The notes: generated by a model from the letters alone, not told the origin. DNA of 64,000 bases from Dictyobacter aurantiacus (GCF_003967515.1 NZ_BIFQ01000002.1:1302001-1366000); one strand, 5' to 3'; numbered from the stretch's first letter, positions 9,889 to 19,585 are shown. A program made the numbers and translations.

Positions 9889-10504
9889 GGCGATCTCCTT
9901 TCACCGTCAAGCGTATCAGCAATCTGCATTGCGATCGCGGTACGCATAAAGATCGGGGGGCTCTTACTGAAGGGGGTGGTGTTGAGACAGGAATTGTATT
10001 GCGTATATGACGAGAGCACGGTCCATTAAAGTAATGCCGGCAAGCTGTCAGGGACGACAACCGACCAGTATACTATGGATCGCCGTCATGTAGACCTCCA
10101 CCAGTAATGGGCACCGTGGATGTAGCGATGAAACTCGTTGACAGCATTGTCAATGAACAGAAAATACAGGATACGTAAAATGTACCAGATTAATAGAAGT
10201 AAGTCAATATCGGATTTTAATGCTAGATGAGCTTATTTGTGTACTATGCTGATTGAATATTTGATTGATGCTGTAGAAACTGAGGGAAATAAACAATAAA
10301 AATATTAATGCACACATAATTTATAAATGTGCCGAACACACACTTTTACTGGCGTGCTGGAGCAGGAAAACGCATAGTGAATGAAGTGATCTTGACCGGG
10401 GGGAAGTGAAGGATATAGAATCGGAAGATAGGATCTTCCTTCTTCGAAAGGGGTAAGACGACGTGATCCTGAACTAAAGCGATTCACCTCTGAAAGGATA
10501 GATA
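9889..10504. other. Intergenic region between divergent genes
   Basis: About 615 bp containing the promoters of the sugar importer (minus) and the CtaG-like gene (plus). The stretch 10190-10330 is AT-rich. A 7-bp-arm dyad GGAAGAT-AGG-ATCTTCC is at 10423-10439. No LacI-type operator, RNA gene or protein gene was recognised. Confidence 0.5.
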
Positions 10505-11257
10505 ATGATGCGGGCGAGTGTAAGAGAAAAACCATTGATGGGCAAAGGGACCATCTTATTTGTTGTAGGATGGTTGATTGCGATCATCGCGTTTTTAATA
10601 CCGATGGATATATTTGGCATGTCATACATGTTTAGTGTTCACATGTCACAGCACCTCTTGCTCTCTCTCGTGGCGCCGCCACTGATCCTTCTGGGTCTTC
10701 GCCGAGAAAGCCTGCAAAATTTCCTGGATCGCCATTCCCTGCTTCAGCGCTGCCTGGCACTCTTAACGATTCCGGTGGTTGCCTCCCTCATTTTTAATGG
10801 TAATATCTGGCTCTGGCACGCTCCCGTGCTGATGCGGGCGATGATGAGCAGTGCATTTCTTCACGATGCTACCAATCTTCTCTACCTGGTTACCGGCTTT
10901 TTCTTCTGGTGTCCATTGTTGGGGCTGACGTTTGGGCGTAAGGATCTCTCACTGGCGGGCAAACTGGCCTATCTATTTTTCAGCGATATGCCGATGATGC
11001 TTTTGGGAGCAGGCATGACCTTTTCCCCACCTCTTTACACGTTTACGATGCCTCATCCCGCTATGCAGATGGCGGTGTCGGCGACCGATCAGCAACTGGG
11101 TGGACTACTGATGTGGGTGGTTGGTGGCGTTTTCCTGCTGGTCGTGGTCACCAGTGTGCTGTTCCTGCGCTGGATGTTGCAACAGGAGAAAACACAACAA
11201 GAAAAGGATCGCCTCCTGATTGAAGAAGAAGCACAGGCTTCTGAACCATTGGTATAA
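10505..11257 (+). CDS. ctaG: CtaG-like cytochrome c oxidase assembly membrane protein
   Basis: 250 residues with about seven predicted membrane helices. The segment HMSQHLLLSLVAPPLILLG and the following WLWHAPVL match the caa3-type CtaG family, whose His-rich helices are linked to copper delivery to cytochrome oxidase in Gram-positive bacteria. The C-terminus is a charged cytoplasmic tail rich in Gln/Glu. A GAAAGGA ribosome site precedes the ATG. No oxidase subunit genes are nearby, so its partner is elsewhere. Family call good, exact role inferred. Confidence 0.82.
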   Translation: MMRASVREKPLMGKGTILFVVGWLIAIIAFLIPMDIFGMSYMFSVHMSQHLLLSLVAPPLILLGLRRESLQNFLDRHSLLQRCLALLTIPVVASLIFNGNIWLWHAPVLMRAMMSSAFLHDATNLLYLVTGFFFWCPLLGLTFGRKDLSLAGKLAYLFFSDMPMMLLGAGMTFSPPLYTFTMPHPAMQMAVSATDQQLGGLLMWVVGGVFLLVVVTSVLFLRWMLQQEKTQQEKDRLLIEEEAQASEPLV

Positions 11258-11289
11258 TTATTTTGTGATAAAATGCGAATAATTATACC
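11251..11289. terminator. Hairpin overlapping the ctaG stop codon
   Basis: 12-bp perfect arms (11251-11262 and 11278-11289), AT-rich, with the TAA stop of the upstream gene in the first arm. Probably a weak terminator. Confidence 0.4.
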
Positions 11290-11381
11290 CTTCTTCACGA
11301 AGTCGAGGGGTAATAGTTATTTTTACCGTTTCCACATGGTTGGGATGATGGCATACACACATCTGCGCCTGAAAGGATCTC

Positions 11382-12503
11382 ATGTCTGAAAAACTCAACA
11401 TCCAGGATATTGCGCGCCTGGCCAACGTCTCGACGGGCACAGTTTCGCGTGTGTTAAATAACAAGCCCGATGTCAGCCCGGCGACGCGCGAACGTATCTT
11501 GCGCATCGTGGAGGAACAGGGATATGTTCCCAGTAGTACGGCGGTTGGATTGGTATCAGGGCGGAGCCGTTTAATCAGCGTGCTGGTGCCGGCACTGACG
11601 TGGCCGCTGATCCCCGAGATGATGGTGAAGGTAGCGGAAATTGTGGAAGGTACCCCGTATGAGATCGTGCTGTACAGTATCAGTAGCTCGAACCATCTGA
11701 GTGATTGTGGCAAGGTAATCGACCGCATCCTGGCGACGAGGCTGACAGCGGGCATGCTGGCGATCTTTCCGGGCCAATCGGCGCAACATCTTACCCACCT
11801 GCAGCGACAGGGTTTTCCCGTTGTTTTGATCGATGACCAGCATGCTCCGGTGGAAGGCGTTCCCTGGATCGGAGTGGATAACCGTGGAGGCGCGTATGAA
11901 GCAACGCGCTATCTTATCGCCCTGGGACACCAGCGTATCGCTTGCATTCAAGGTCCGATGAAGTATAAGGTCTCGCGCGATCGCTACCAGGGATATCAGG
12001 ATGCCCTGCGGGACGCTGGCATCCCGCTCGACCCAGCACTGGTCCTGGAGGGTGATTTTATGTTGTCTGGTGGGCGCCAGGGTGCCAGAGAGCTGCTGGC
12101 GCGGCCAAAGTCCGAACGTCCGACCGCCATCTTCGCCCAGAGTGATCTGATGGCGTATGGAGTGATGTCCGCCGCGGCTGAATTTGGTTTAAGTATTCCG
12201 AAGGATATTTCATTGATGGGCTTTGATGACAACCCCTCATCCGCCCACATGCAGCCGGCCCTGACCACGGTTCAGCAGCCCTGCACCGAGATGGGTCAGC
12301 AGGCGATTGAGCTCTTGCTTCAACTGATAGAAGAGCCGCATCTCTATTATCGACAACAACCTGAAGATAAAAAGCAGGATTTGACAGAATACGCCCCACG
12401 CATCCAACTGCCAACTAACCTGATGATCCGTGATACCTGTAGAAAGCTATCAAAACGGGCTCTCCAGACTCCTGATCGCCACCAGCAAGCCGTTTCGGGT
12501 TAA
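11382..12503 (+). CDS. LacI-family transcriptional regulator
   Basis: 373 residues. The N-terminal helix-turn-helix and hinge are clear (IQDIARLANVSTGTVSRVLN, residues about 6-25), followed by a periplasmic-binding-protein-like sugar-sensing domain (IPKDISLMGFDDNPSSA near residue 275). A GAAAGGA site lies 5 nt before the ATG. It is convergent with the GH5 gene; LacI-type operators lie upstream of that GH5 gene (15449-15523), so it may control it, but this is inference from proximity. Confidence 0.9.
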   Translation: MSEKLNIQDIARLANVSTGTVSRVLNNKPDVSPATRERILRIVEEQGYVPSSTAVGLVSGRSRLISVLVPALTWPLIPEMMVKVAEIVEGTPYEIVLYSISSSNHLSDCGKVIDRILATRLTAGMLAIFPGQSAQHLTHLQRQGFPVVLIDDQHAPVEGVPWIGVDNRGGAYEATRYLIALGHQRIACIQGPMKYKVSRDRYQGYQDALRDAGIPLDPALVLEGDFMLSGGRQGARELLARPKSERPTAIFAQSDLMAYGVMSAAAEFGLSIPKDISLMGFDDNPSSAHMQPALTTVQQPCTEMGQQAIELLLQLIEEPHLYYRQQPEDKKQDLTEYAPRIQLPTNLMIRDTCRKLSKRALQTPDRHQQAVSG

Positions 12504-12508
12504 AGCAC

Positions 12509-12542
12509 AAGGTAGGCCCAGGACTTTCCTTGAGCCTACCTT
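12509..12542 (+). terminator. Hairpin after the LacI-family gene
   Basis: 9-bp perfect outer arms (12509-12517 and 12534-12542) just after the stop codon at 12503, followed by a short T-containing run. It lies between convergent genes. Confidence 0.5.
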
Positions 12543-12617
12543 GATAGAGAAACAACATGTCACAGCTAGAATTGTTGTTGGCCTGTCCAATATCCTGGGC
12601 AGGCTGACGGTTGCGTC

Positions 12618-13990
12618 TTATTGTGGGATAACCTCAATGCCACAGATCTTGGCATAGTTAACGACCGCGGTGAACTGGATTGAGACCGTACCGCTGCCAT
12701 CGGTATTGGTGGTAAACTGCTTGACGATGGCCTTATTTTGTCCTCCCGCTGCGGCGAAGATGTCAAAGTTGCTCAGGACCTGGTTTCCGTTGATGCTGAC
12801 ATTGAAGGCACGCTGCCCGGCTGAAGTGAAGTAGACCTCCGCGAAGTGCAGGCGTACCGTATAGGCGGCATTAGCCTTCAGGGCGGGAATGGTATAGGTG
12901 AAGTTCCCATAGCGCTCACTCTGATAAACCGCCTGCGGGGCAGGATTGGTTACCGCGCTGGTATCGATGGTATTTGTTGTTGAGACGGCGGTGCCACTAT
13001 TGTAACCGGTATCGGAACCAAAGTTACCAGCGATATTGCCACCGGTATTGATCGCTACAGCTCCCGAGGTATTGGGAATAAGCTCAATGCCGCAGATCTT
13101 GGCGTTGTTGACGACCGAAGTAAACTGCAGCGTGACCGTGCCACTGGCGTCTGCTCTGGTGTTAAACTGCTCGATGATCGCTTTATTCTGTCCTCCGGCA
13201 GCAGCGAAGATATCGAAATTGCTCAGGACCTGGTTTCCGTTGATGGTGACGTTGAAGGAGCGTTGACCAGCCGATGTAAAGTAGACCTCCGCGAAGTGCA
13301 AGCGTACTGTATAGGGAGAGTTGGCTGTCAGATTGGGAATGGTATAGGTGAAGTTGCCGTAGCGTTCACTCTGATAGACGCTCTGGGGTGCCGGATTGGG
13401 CACCGAACTGGTATCGACGGTATTCGTCGTTGAGACGGTGGTGCCACCGCTCCCATCGGTATCGGCGACAAAGTTGCCAGCGGCCCCGCCACCCGTATTG
13501 ATGGCGACAGATGTACCTGGAGTCGGAGTCGGAGTCGGCGTTGGCGAACTGGCCGGTGTGACCTCAATACCGCTAATCTTGGCGTTATTGATGACCGAGG
13601 TGAACTGGATCGTGATCGTGCCACTGCTATCCGTGTTAGCGCTGAACTGTTTGACGATGGCTTTATCGGCCCCACCGGCGGCGGCAAAGACATCAAAATT
13701 GCTCAGGACCTGAGATCCGTTAATGCTCACGTTAAAGGAGCGCTGACCCGACGACGTAAAGTAGATCTCCGCGAAGTGCAGGCGCACATTGTAGGCTGTA
13801 TTGGCCTTCAGGTTCGCGACGTTGTAGGTAAAGTTGCCGTAGCGTTCTGTCTGATAGAGATTCTGGGGAGCGGGATTGCTCACGGCGCTGGTATCGATGG
13901 CGCTGGTCGTGGAGCCTGTCTGACCGCCGTTGTAGTCGCCATCGGCGTAGAAGCCACCTGTTGCGCTACCACCAGAGTTGATATTGATCG
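12618..13990 (-). repeat. Three tandem malectin-encoding DNA repeats
   Basis: Segments about 12618-13060, 13070-13500 and 13555-13990 are closely similar at DNA level as well as protein level, for example the shared TTGCTCAGGACCTG near 12770, 13220 and 13699. This points to fairly recent internal duplication. Confidence 0.8.
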
Positions 13991-15125
13991 CGCCATTGGC
14001 ATCGGGATTGAGCAGAGTTGGAGGAGGAGCCAGAGAAAGCAGGTGGTCTTTGATGCCCTGTCCAAAGGCGGTGGGGGTACCATCGTAGTTGGTGATCAAG
14101 GCAGGGAAGCTGCTACAGTCATACGGATTCCAGGCCCAGCCCAGATAGCCCACACCATGCTGATCGTCCCAGTTCATGGCCGAGGTAACAAAGCCGGAAG
14201 CGCAATCGTTCTCGCCCAACTCACCGGTAATCACCGGCACCTGCGCGGCGACCGGCGCCACCTGCGAATCCCAGCAGCCGCTATTGTTGCAGCCGTTGAA
14301 GTTGTAGAGGTGCCAGGAGGCAGCCAGGTTGTTCTGAGGATCGTTAGGTTTGTTCTGCAACCACTGAGAAAGGTCATTGGACCAGGCCAGGCCGCCGGCC
14401 ATCAAAATGTTTGTTGACCCGGTAGAACGCACGGCATTGACCATCGATTGCATGCCAGCAGCGGCAAAGTTCACATCACCACAGGGAGACTGATTGGCAC
14501 CGGAGCTCCCATTCAACCAGCAACTCCAACTGGCGGGATGGGGCTCATTGTACAGGTCGAAGATAACGGATGAATTGTTTTTGAAGGTATTGGCCACCGA
14601 GGTCCAGAAGGCACCGGCATGGTCGGCATCAGGCATCAGATCCTGACCCGTCGATTGGTTTCCGCCCGGCGCAGCCCAGTGGAGGTCGAGGATGACCGCT
14701 ATATTTTTGGAATTGAGCAGATTGACATAACTGATAATTTGTTGCTGGTAGGTGCTGGCCGATGAGGAGTTCGGCAGTCCGTTGATACCCAGCCAGCAAT
14801 CTTCATTGAGTGGAACGCGAACGGTATTGACGCCCCAGCTAGCGATGGCGGCCACCGAGGTGGCATCGCTGGGACCATCAAAGACACCACTACTGTTGAC
14901 GCAGATATATTCAGTGCCGGCACGATCAACACCATGGGGGGTAAAGACCTGGCCACTGCTATTGAGAATGTGATTTCCTACGATGTGCAGACCGGTGATG
15001 GGGCTGGCGGCGTGAGCCACGCGGCTGGGGGAAGTGGTGGCGAAGCTGATAAATACAGTGGCGAGCATGGCCAGCAGAACCATTACGCTGAGCCATCTAC
15101 GCCGTAACAATGTGGCAACACACAT
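12618..15125 (-). CDS. Secreted GH5-type glycoside hydrolase with three malectin modules
   Basis: 835 residues. A signal peptide (LLRRRWLSVMVLLAMLATVF, cleavage near AHA) precedes a GH5 cellulase-type barrel at about 42-365, with acid/base Glu in DLYNEPHP (about 193) and nucleophile Glu in ITGELGEND (about 301). Then come three malectin-like (CBM57-type) modules at about 378-525, 541-685 and 690-834, each with the segments RYGNFTY and VRLHFAE; a Thr-Pro repeat linker separates the first two. AGAAGGAG precedes the ATG. It probably acts on beta-glucan or mannan outside the cell, with the modules binding carbohydrate. Two LacI-type operators lie upstream. Confidence 0.9.
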   Translation of the reverse strand: MCVATLLRRRWLSVMVLLAMLATVFISFATTSPSRVAHAASPITGLHIVGNHILNSSGQVFTPHGVDRAGTEYICVNSSGVFDGPSDATSVAAIASWGVNTVRVPLNEDCWLGINGLPNSSSASTYQQQIISYVNLLNSKNIAVILDLHWAAPGGNQSTGQDLMPDADHAGAFWTSVANTFKNNSSVIFDLYNEPHPASWSCWLNGSSGANQSPCGDVNFAAAGMQSMVNAVRSTGSTNILMAGGLAWSNDLSQWLQNKPNDPQNNLAASWHLYNFNGCNNSGCWDSQVAPVAAQVPVITGELGENDCASGFVTSAMNWDDQHGVGYLGWAWNPYDCSSFPALITNYDGTPTAFGQGIKDHLLSLAPPPTLLNPDANGAININSGGSATGGFYADGDYNGGQTGSTTSAIDTSAVSNPAPQNLYQTERYGNFTYNVANLKANTAYNVRLHFAEIYFTSSGQRSFNVSINGSQVLSNFDVFAAAGGADKAIVKQFSANTDSSGTITIQFTSVINNAKISGIEVTPASSPTPTPTPTPGTSVAINTGGGAAGNFVADTDGSGGTTVSTTNTVDTSSVPNPAPQSVYQSERYGNFTYTIPNLTANSPYTVRLHFAEVYFTSAGQRSFNVTINGNQVLSNFDIFAAAGGQNKAIIEQFNTRADASGTVTLQFTSVVNNAKICGIELIPNTSGAVAINTGGNIAGNFGSDTGYNSGTAVSTTNTIDTSAVTNPAPQAVYQSERYGNFTYTIPALKANAAYTVRLHFAEVYFTSAGQRAFNVSINGNQVLSNFDIFAAAGGQNKAIVKQFTTNTDGSGTVSIQFTAVVNYAKICGIEVIPQ

Positions 15126-15448
15126 GTTTTGCTACTCCTTCTGTGGAAGCAAAGATATCTGTCTATGCGATATCATTTCGTACTGACATCCTTGCAATAC
15201 GGTGTGTCATGCTAATACCCTGCAGGCTCAACAATGAAGAAGAGGGTATTAATTGTTGTTATATCTGCCTATAGGTGTGTGCCAGACCTCCTTTCCTGCT
15301 CTGAGTGCTATAACATATACTGACATCATGTACTCTGAGGCTGATAAAATACAAATACGCATCGAAGAATACCATAATGCAGATCACCGATTGGGTGCAG
15401 GATGGGCTCTATAAAGAGCATTATATTAGAAATCGCCTGCACGCTTTT

Positions 15449-15462
15449 CGTAACCGATTACG
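15449..15462. promoter_or_regulatory. LacI-family operator candidate 1
   Basis: CGTAACCGATTACG is a CG-centred imperfect palindrome of the CGTAANCGNTTACG type typical of LacI-family binding sites. It lies 57 bp (centre to centre) from a second, better site. Confidence 0.6.
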
Positions 15463-15501
15463 CAAGCATCAGAGAAAAAGATAATTAATAGGCTTAAATA
15501 C

Positions 15502-15523
15502 TTTCCGTAATCGTTTACGGAAA
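15502..15523. promoter_or_regulatory. LacI-family operator candidate 2
   Basis: A 22-bp CG-centred palindrome with 9-bp arms TTTCCGTAA / TTACGGAAA and one mismatch beside the centre. It shares the CGTAANCGNTTACG core with the site at 15449. Both are upstream of the GH5 gene start at 15125. Confidence 0.65.
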
Positions 15524-15716
15524 TAGCATACCCGAAAAAAAAAGCTTTTGTCAAGACATGAGAATATCAGGGCGCTATTCAAATTTTTGCGGAGAGTGCA
15601 ACTTGAGAGCACGTATGAAGAGAAAAGACCACAGTACGTGTGGGCGAGCATGCTGTCAAGTTGAACGTATTGGGGGCAAACCAGTTTTTTTGTAAGCATC
15701 GAGCTGCCAAAGAATC

Positions 15717-15753
15717 CGAAGATCCTCTGTCAATTGACGACAGAGGATCTTCG
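15717..15753 (-). terminator. Terminator hairpin after the GH127 gene
   Basis: 15-bp perfect arms (15717-15731 and 15739-15753) with a 7-nt loop, 13 bp past the GH127 stop at 15766. It would end the arabinoside operon. Confidence 0.7.
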
Positions 15754-15765
15754 TCCAATGTTGAG

Positions 15766-17682
15766 TTATTTAGTGTAGATCCAGACGCGCATCTCACCTG
15801 GCTGGCGTTGATCCCAGACGTAGTAGGGGATGGCGGTGAGGGTATGTGGGTGAGACTGCGGAGGCGTCGTTTTATACAGTGTATCCGACCAGTCCGTGCT
15901 GTCTACAGCGGTTGCTGGAGCCTGGATGACAGCGATGCCCCCTAACAGCTCTGGTTCGAAGTGGCTCTCGAGTGTCGCCGCTTCGGGCAGGCGGATGTGG
16001 TGCAGGGGGACCGCGTTATCCGTGCCTTCCAGGCAGTAGACCAGCGGGCCACGCTGCAGGGCGACGCAGTTGATATCTTCGCGCACATCTGGATGGGCAT
16101 AGACGCGTGCCACGGGCATGGTCAGATTGAGGACAACCTGGTCGCCACTCTGCCAGCGTTTCTCAATGCGCGCATAGCCCTTTTGCAGTTGATCGAGCGC
16201 TACCGTCTCGCCATTCACGGAGAGCTGTGCATCCTGACACCAGCCCGGAATACGCAGATTCAGACCAAATGTAGCAGGCTCAGCGAGCGTCACCGCCAGG
16301 CTGACCGCGCCATCCCAGGGATAGTGTGTTTCCTGCCGCAGCGTCACATCGCGACCAGCGATCGAGAGCTTACCTGTCCCCTGGATATAGAGGTGCGTAA
16401 AGATGTCAGTATCATTGGCCGTATAGACATACTGGCCCAGCGACATCAATGTACGTGCTATATTAGGGGGGCAGCAGGCGCACTTGAACCATCCAACGCG
16501 GTGATGATCGCCTTTGCTCTCCAGCGGATTGACATAGAAGTATTTGCTGCCATCGAGCGAGATGCCGCTCAGCATCCCGTTGTACAGCGCGCGCTCAAGC
16601 AGATCCGCATAGCGGCTATCGGCGTCGAGCTGTAGCAGACGGTGATTCCACATCGCCAGGCCGATTGAGGCGCAGGACTCCGCATAGGCCGTCAGGTTCG
16701 GCAGATCATAATCTTCCGTGAAGCCCTCGTTCTTTGCGGTCGAGCCGATGCCACCGGTAATATAGAGCCGTTTGCTCACGAGATGATGCCAGAGGCGCTC
16801 ACCCGCCTGGAATAGCGCCTCATCATACTGCTCCTTGACCAGGTCGGCGACCGCGCTATACAGATACATGGCGCGCACCGCATGACCAACCACCTCGGTC
16901 TGCTCGCGTACGGGTAGGTGCGACTGGTTGTACTCATATGTTCTCGCCCAGAAATTTTCTGGAGTATCGCCGCGCTCGCGTGCTTCCTGATCAAAGTAAT
17001 GAGGTTGTTTGCCACGCTCATCAACAAAGTACTGGCTCAGCTTCAGGTAACGCTGCTCGCCGGTGGCGCGATAGAGCTTGACCAGGGCCAGTTCGATCTC
17101 CGGGTGCCCGCTGTATCCCCGCTTCTTTCCCTCTTCAAGACCGAAGGTGCGATCCAGGTAATCGGCGTAGCGGCACACGATATCCAGCAGCGAACGCTTG
17201 CCGGTCCCCTGGAAATGCGCCACAGAGGCCTCAATCAGGTGTCCCGCGCAATAGAGCTCATGCAGATCGCGCATATTCGACCAGCGCTTCTCTGGTTCCA
17301 CCTCGGTAAACCAGAGATTGAGATAGCCATCTGGCTGCTGAATGGAGCGAATAAACTCGATCGTCTCATCGAGCAGGGCATCCAGTTTCGCATCGGGATG
17401 CGTAGCCAGGCTCAAGCTCGCCGCCTCAACCCACTTCGTAATATCTGTCTCCCAGAAAACGTAGGGGATGGGATGCATGCCCCGCTTCCATCCACGCTTC
17501 TCAGCATCAAAATAGTGATTCAGCTTCATCTGCTCATACATCGTTGGTAGCGTATTGTCGCGTACCGTGCGCAGGCGAGGAGCCCAGAAGGCATCCTCGA
17601 TGGTAACCGCCGTATGAGAGAGAGCGTTGGAACTGCGCCTTGCCTCCGCCTGCCGGGCCGATGATGGAGAAGATAATGTCAT
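15766..17682 (-). CDS. GH127 beta-L-arabinofuranosidase (DUF1680 family)
   Basis: 638 residues, no signal peptide, so cytoplasmic. The family releases L-arabinofuranose from beta-linked arabino-oligosaccharides through a zinc-bound cysteine nucleophile. The zinc-site pattern is visible: the Cys pair in CACCPPNIART near residue 410, with Glu and Cys in YAESCASIG around 335. The N-terminal VTIEDAFWAPRL and WETDITKWVEA are typical. It is the last gene of an operon with a sugar importer (78 bp after the MalG-type permease), so import of arabino-oligosaccharides followed by internal hydrolysis is the likely logic. Confidence 0.9.
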   Translation of the reverse strand: MTLSSPSSARQAEARRSSNALSHTAVTIEDAFWAPRLRTVRDNTLPTMYEQMKLNHYFDAEKRGWKRGMHPIPYVFWETDITKWVEAASLSLATHPDAKLDALLDETIEFIRSIQQPDGYLNLWFTEVEPEKRWSNMRDLHELYCAGHLIEASVAHFQGTGKRSLLDIVCRYADYLDRTFGLEEGKKRGYSGHPEIELALVKLYRATGEQRYLKLSQYFVDERGKQPHYFDQEARERGDTPENFWARTYEYNQSHLPVREQTEVVGHAVRAMYLYSAVADLVKEQYDEALFQAGERLWHHLVSKRLYITGGIGSTAKNEGFTEDYDLPNLTAYAESCASIGLAMWNHRLLQLDADSRYADLLERALYNGMLSGISLDGSKYFYVNPLESKGDHHRVGWFKCACCPPNIARTLMSLGQYVYTANDTDIFTHLYIQGTGKLSIAGRDVTLRQETHYPWDGAVSLAVTLAEPATFGLNLRIPGWCQDAQLSVNGETVALDQLQKGYARIEKRWQSGDQVVLNLTMPVARVYAHPDVREDINCVALQRGPLVYCLEGTDNAVPLHHIRLPEAATLESHFEPELLGGIAVIQAPATAVDSTDWSDTLYKTTPPQSHPHTLTAIPYYVWDQRQPGEMRVWIYTK

Positions 17683-17734
17683 TGTCCATTCCCTTCATAG
17701 CTAAGAGTGTACCAGTCGCAATTGTCTATGCAGT

Positions 17735-17750
17735 CGGTCATCCATGACCG
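17735..17750 (-). other. Small stem-loop between permease and GH127 genes
   Basis: 7-bp perfect arms CGGTCAT / ATGACCG with a 2-nt loop in the 78-bp gap of the operon. It may tune expression or protect mRNA ends; no terminator T-run. Confidence 0.35.
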
Positions 17751-17759
17751 TGCATCCCT

Positions 17760-18638
17760 TTATTCCTTCACCGCGCCAGCCACCAGGCCGGAAGTGATGT
17801 AACGCTGACCAAAGATAAACACCAGGATAATCGGCAGGGCCGCGATCACCGAGACCGCCATCAGATCGTTCCAACGTACCCCGTATTCGCCGATAAACTT
17901 GTAGATACCCAGTGTCAGGGGACGCCTGCTATCGTCGGAGATCAGCGTTAGTGGGAACAGGAAGTCGCTCCAGCCCATCAAGAAGGTGAGGGCTCCCACA
18001 GTCAACATGCCGGGACGCGAAAGCGGCAGAATGATGCGGTAGAACGCTCCCCATAGATTACAGCCATCGATAAAGGCCGCATCCTCCAGGTCACGCGGCA
18101 GACTTAAAAAGTAGGGACGTATCACAAGCGTGGCAAATGGTAGCGTACGCGTCGTGACCGCCAGGATTACCGCCGGGATAGAGTTGACCAGGCCGATCTG
18201 CGAAAAAATCACGAACAGCGGCAGGGCGAGCATGATGCTGGGAAACATCTGCACCACCAGGAAGACCAGCAGCAGCCCCTGTTTTCCCTTGATAGGCAAG
18301 CGCGCCAGGCCATAGGCCATCGGCGCGGCCAGCACCAGCGTCAATATCATCGTGCCCAGCGCGATCTGCAGACTATTGCCCATATAGTGCCACATATCCG
18401 TGTTCTGGATAAAGTTGGAGATATACGGGCTCCAATCGATCTGGTGTGGAAAGAAGGTCGGTGGTGTACTGAACAATTCGGACGTATTTTTGAGCGAACT
18501 GACGATCACCCAGTAGAGAGGAAAGATCATCACCACCGTAAAGAAGATTCCCAGCACCGTGAGCATGATCGTGTTCCAGGAGCGGCGGTTGAGGGCGGGC
18601 CTCTTCGTGCCGCGATATGAATTTTGCGTGGTAATCAT
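17760..18638 (-). CDS. Sugar ABC transporter permease (MalG type)
   Basis: 292 residues with six predicted membrane helices and the EAA coupling loop DLEDAAFIDGCNLWGAF. The start codon shares one base with the stop of the preceding permease gene (TGATG), a sign of translational coupling. Part of the binding protein-permease-permease-GH127 operon. No ATPase is encoded here. The GH127 neighbour suggests an L-arabinose-containing oligosaccharide as substrate. Confidence 0.92.
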   Translation of the reverse strand: MITTQNSYRGTKRPALNRRSWNTIMLTVLGIFFTVVMIFPLYWVIVSSLKNTSELFSTPPTFFPHQIDWSPYISNFIQNTDMWHYMGNSLQIALGTMILTLVLAAPMAYGLARLPIKGKQGLLLVFLVVQMFPSIMLALPLFVIFSQIGLVNSIPAVILAVTTRTLPFATLVIRPYFLSLPRDLEDAAFIDGCNLWGAFYRIILPLSRPGMLTVGALTFLMGWSDFLFPLTLISDDSRRPLTLGIYKFIGEYGVRWNDLMAVSVIAALPIILVFIFGQRYITSGLVAGAVKE

Positions 18639-19585
18639 CAGGCTACCTCCTCTCGTCGCAGCAGGAACAGATAGATCGCGCTCACGCCCAATAAGAGCAA
18701 GAACATTAACGTCGCGATGGCCGCTCCCGAGCCCAGATCAAACTGGCCGAAGGCGATGCGATAGGCATACAATGGCATGGCTTCAGTCGCGTTAACCGGG
18801 CCTCCACCAGTCAGCACATAGATCAGATCAAATACATTCAATGTATAGATGAAGCCCAGCATCAGAACCGTCAGGCTGGTTGAACGCATCAGGGGGACCG
18901 TGATATGCCAGAAGCGTCCGAACCCGTTTGCCCCATCAACGACCGCCGCCTCGTACAGCGAATCCGAGATACTCTGCAGACCGGCTAAGAGCAACGACAT
19001 ATTAAAGGGGATGCCAATCCAGATATTCGCAATGATCACGGCCCACAGGGCCAGTTGCGGGCTCGTCAGCCAGCTAATGGGCGAGGAGATTATGTGCAGG
19101 CTCTGCAAGATGTAGTTCACAATGCCCGAGTCGCTCTGCAACATCCACTTGAAGATCGTCGCGCTAACAATCACTGGTAGCATCCAGGCGATCATAACCG
19201 AACCACGCATCACGCCAACCAGCGGGATATGCCGATTGAACAACAACGCCATCGTGAAGCCGATCACATATTGAAAGACCAGCGAGGCGATAGTAAAGAT
19301 CAGCGAGACGATCAGCGAAGAGCGGAAACCAGGGTCAGAGAGCACAGTATGATAATTATCCAGGCCAACGAATGGAGTATTGCCAGTCAACAGGCTCCCT
19401 ACGTTTACCTGCTCAAAGCTATAGATGATCATGGTAATAACCGGATACACCAGAAAGCCAAGCAAGAACAGGGTCGCGGGCAGCAAGAACAGATACGGGC
19501 TCAACGATTTAAAGATACGCCGCCTCACCGGACGCTGAGTCATAGTCTCCGATATGGATGGAGAGGAATTGACAAGCGTAGACAC
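18638..19585 (-). CDS. Sugar ABC transporter permease (MalF/UgpA type)
   Basis: 315 residues. A cytoplasmic N-terminus (RPVRRRIFKSLSPYLFLL) leads into six predicted helices; the EAA loop is SLYEAAVVDGANGFGRFW. The stop overlaps the next start by one base. It pairs with the 17760-18638 product to form the membrane channel. The gene begins 107 bp after the binding-protein stop, and a stem-loop lies in that gap, suggesting unequal expression of binding protein and permeases. Confidence 0.92.
   Translation of the reverse strand: MSTLVNSSPSISETMTQRPVRRRIFKSLSPYLFLLPATLFLLGFLVYPVITMIIYSFEQVNVGSLLTGNTPFVGLDNYHTVLSDPGFRSSLIVSLIFTIASLVFQYVIGFTMALLFNRHIPLVGVMRGSVMIAWMLPVIVSATIFKWMLQSDSGIVNYILQSLHIISSPISWLTSPQLALWAVIIANIWIGIPFNMSLLLAGLQSISDSLYEAAVVDGANGFGRFWHITVPLMRSTSLTVLMLGFIYTLNVFDLIYVLTGGGPVNATEAMPLYAYRIAFGQFDLGSGAAIATLMFLLLLGVSAIYLFLLRREEVA

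Larger units (their letters stand above)
15126..15716. other. Intergenic regulatory region upstream of the GH5 gene
   Basis: About 590 bp between the GH5 start and the terminator of the GH127 gene, both on the minus strand. It holds the two LacI-type operators described separately; no gene was recognised. Short ORFs here have no family features. Confidence 0.55.

Noticed and set aside
13776-14417. Plus-strand open frame of 213 codons
   Set aside because: Antisense to the GH5 gene; the valine/glycine-rich sequence mirrors the opposite-strand coding bias.
15469-15797. Minus-strand open frames in the region upstream of the GH5 gene
   Set aside because: They run through the operator pair and the GH127 terminator and show no family features.
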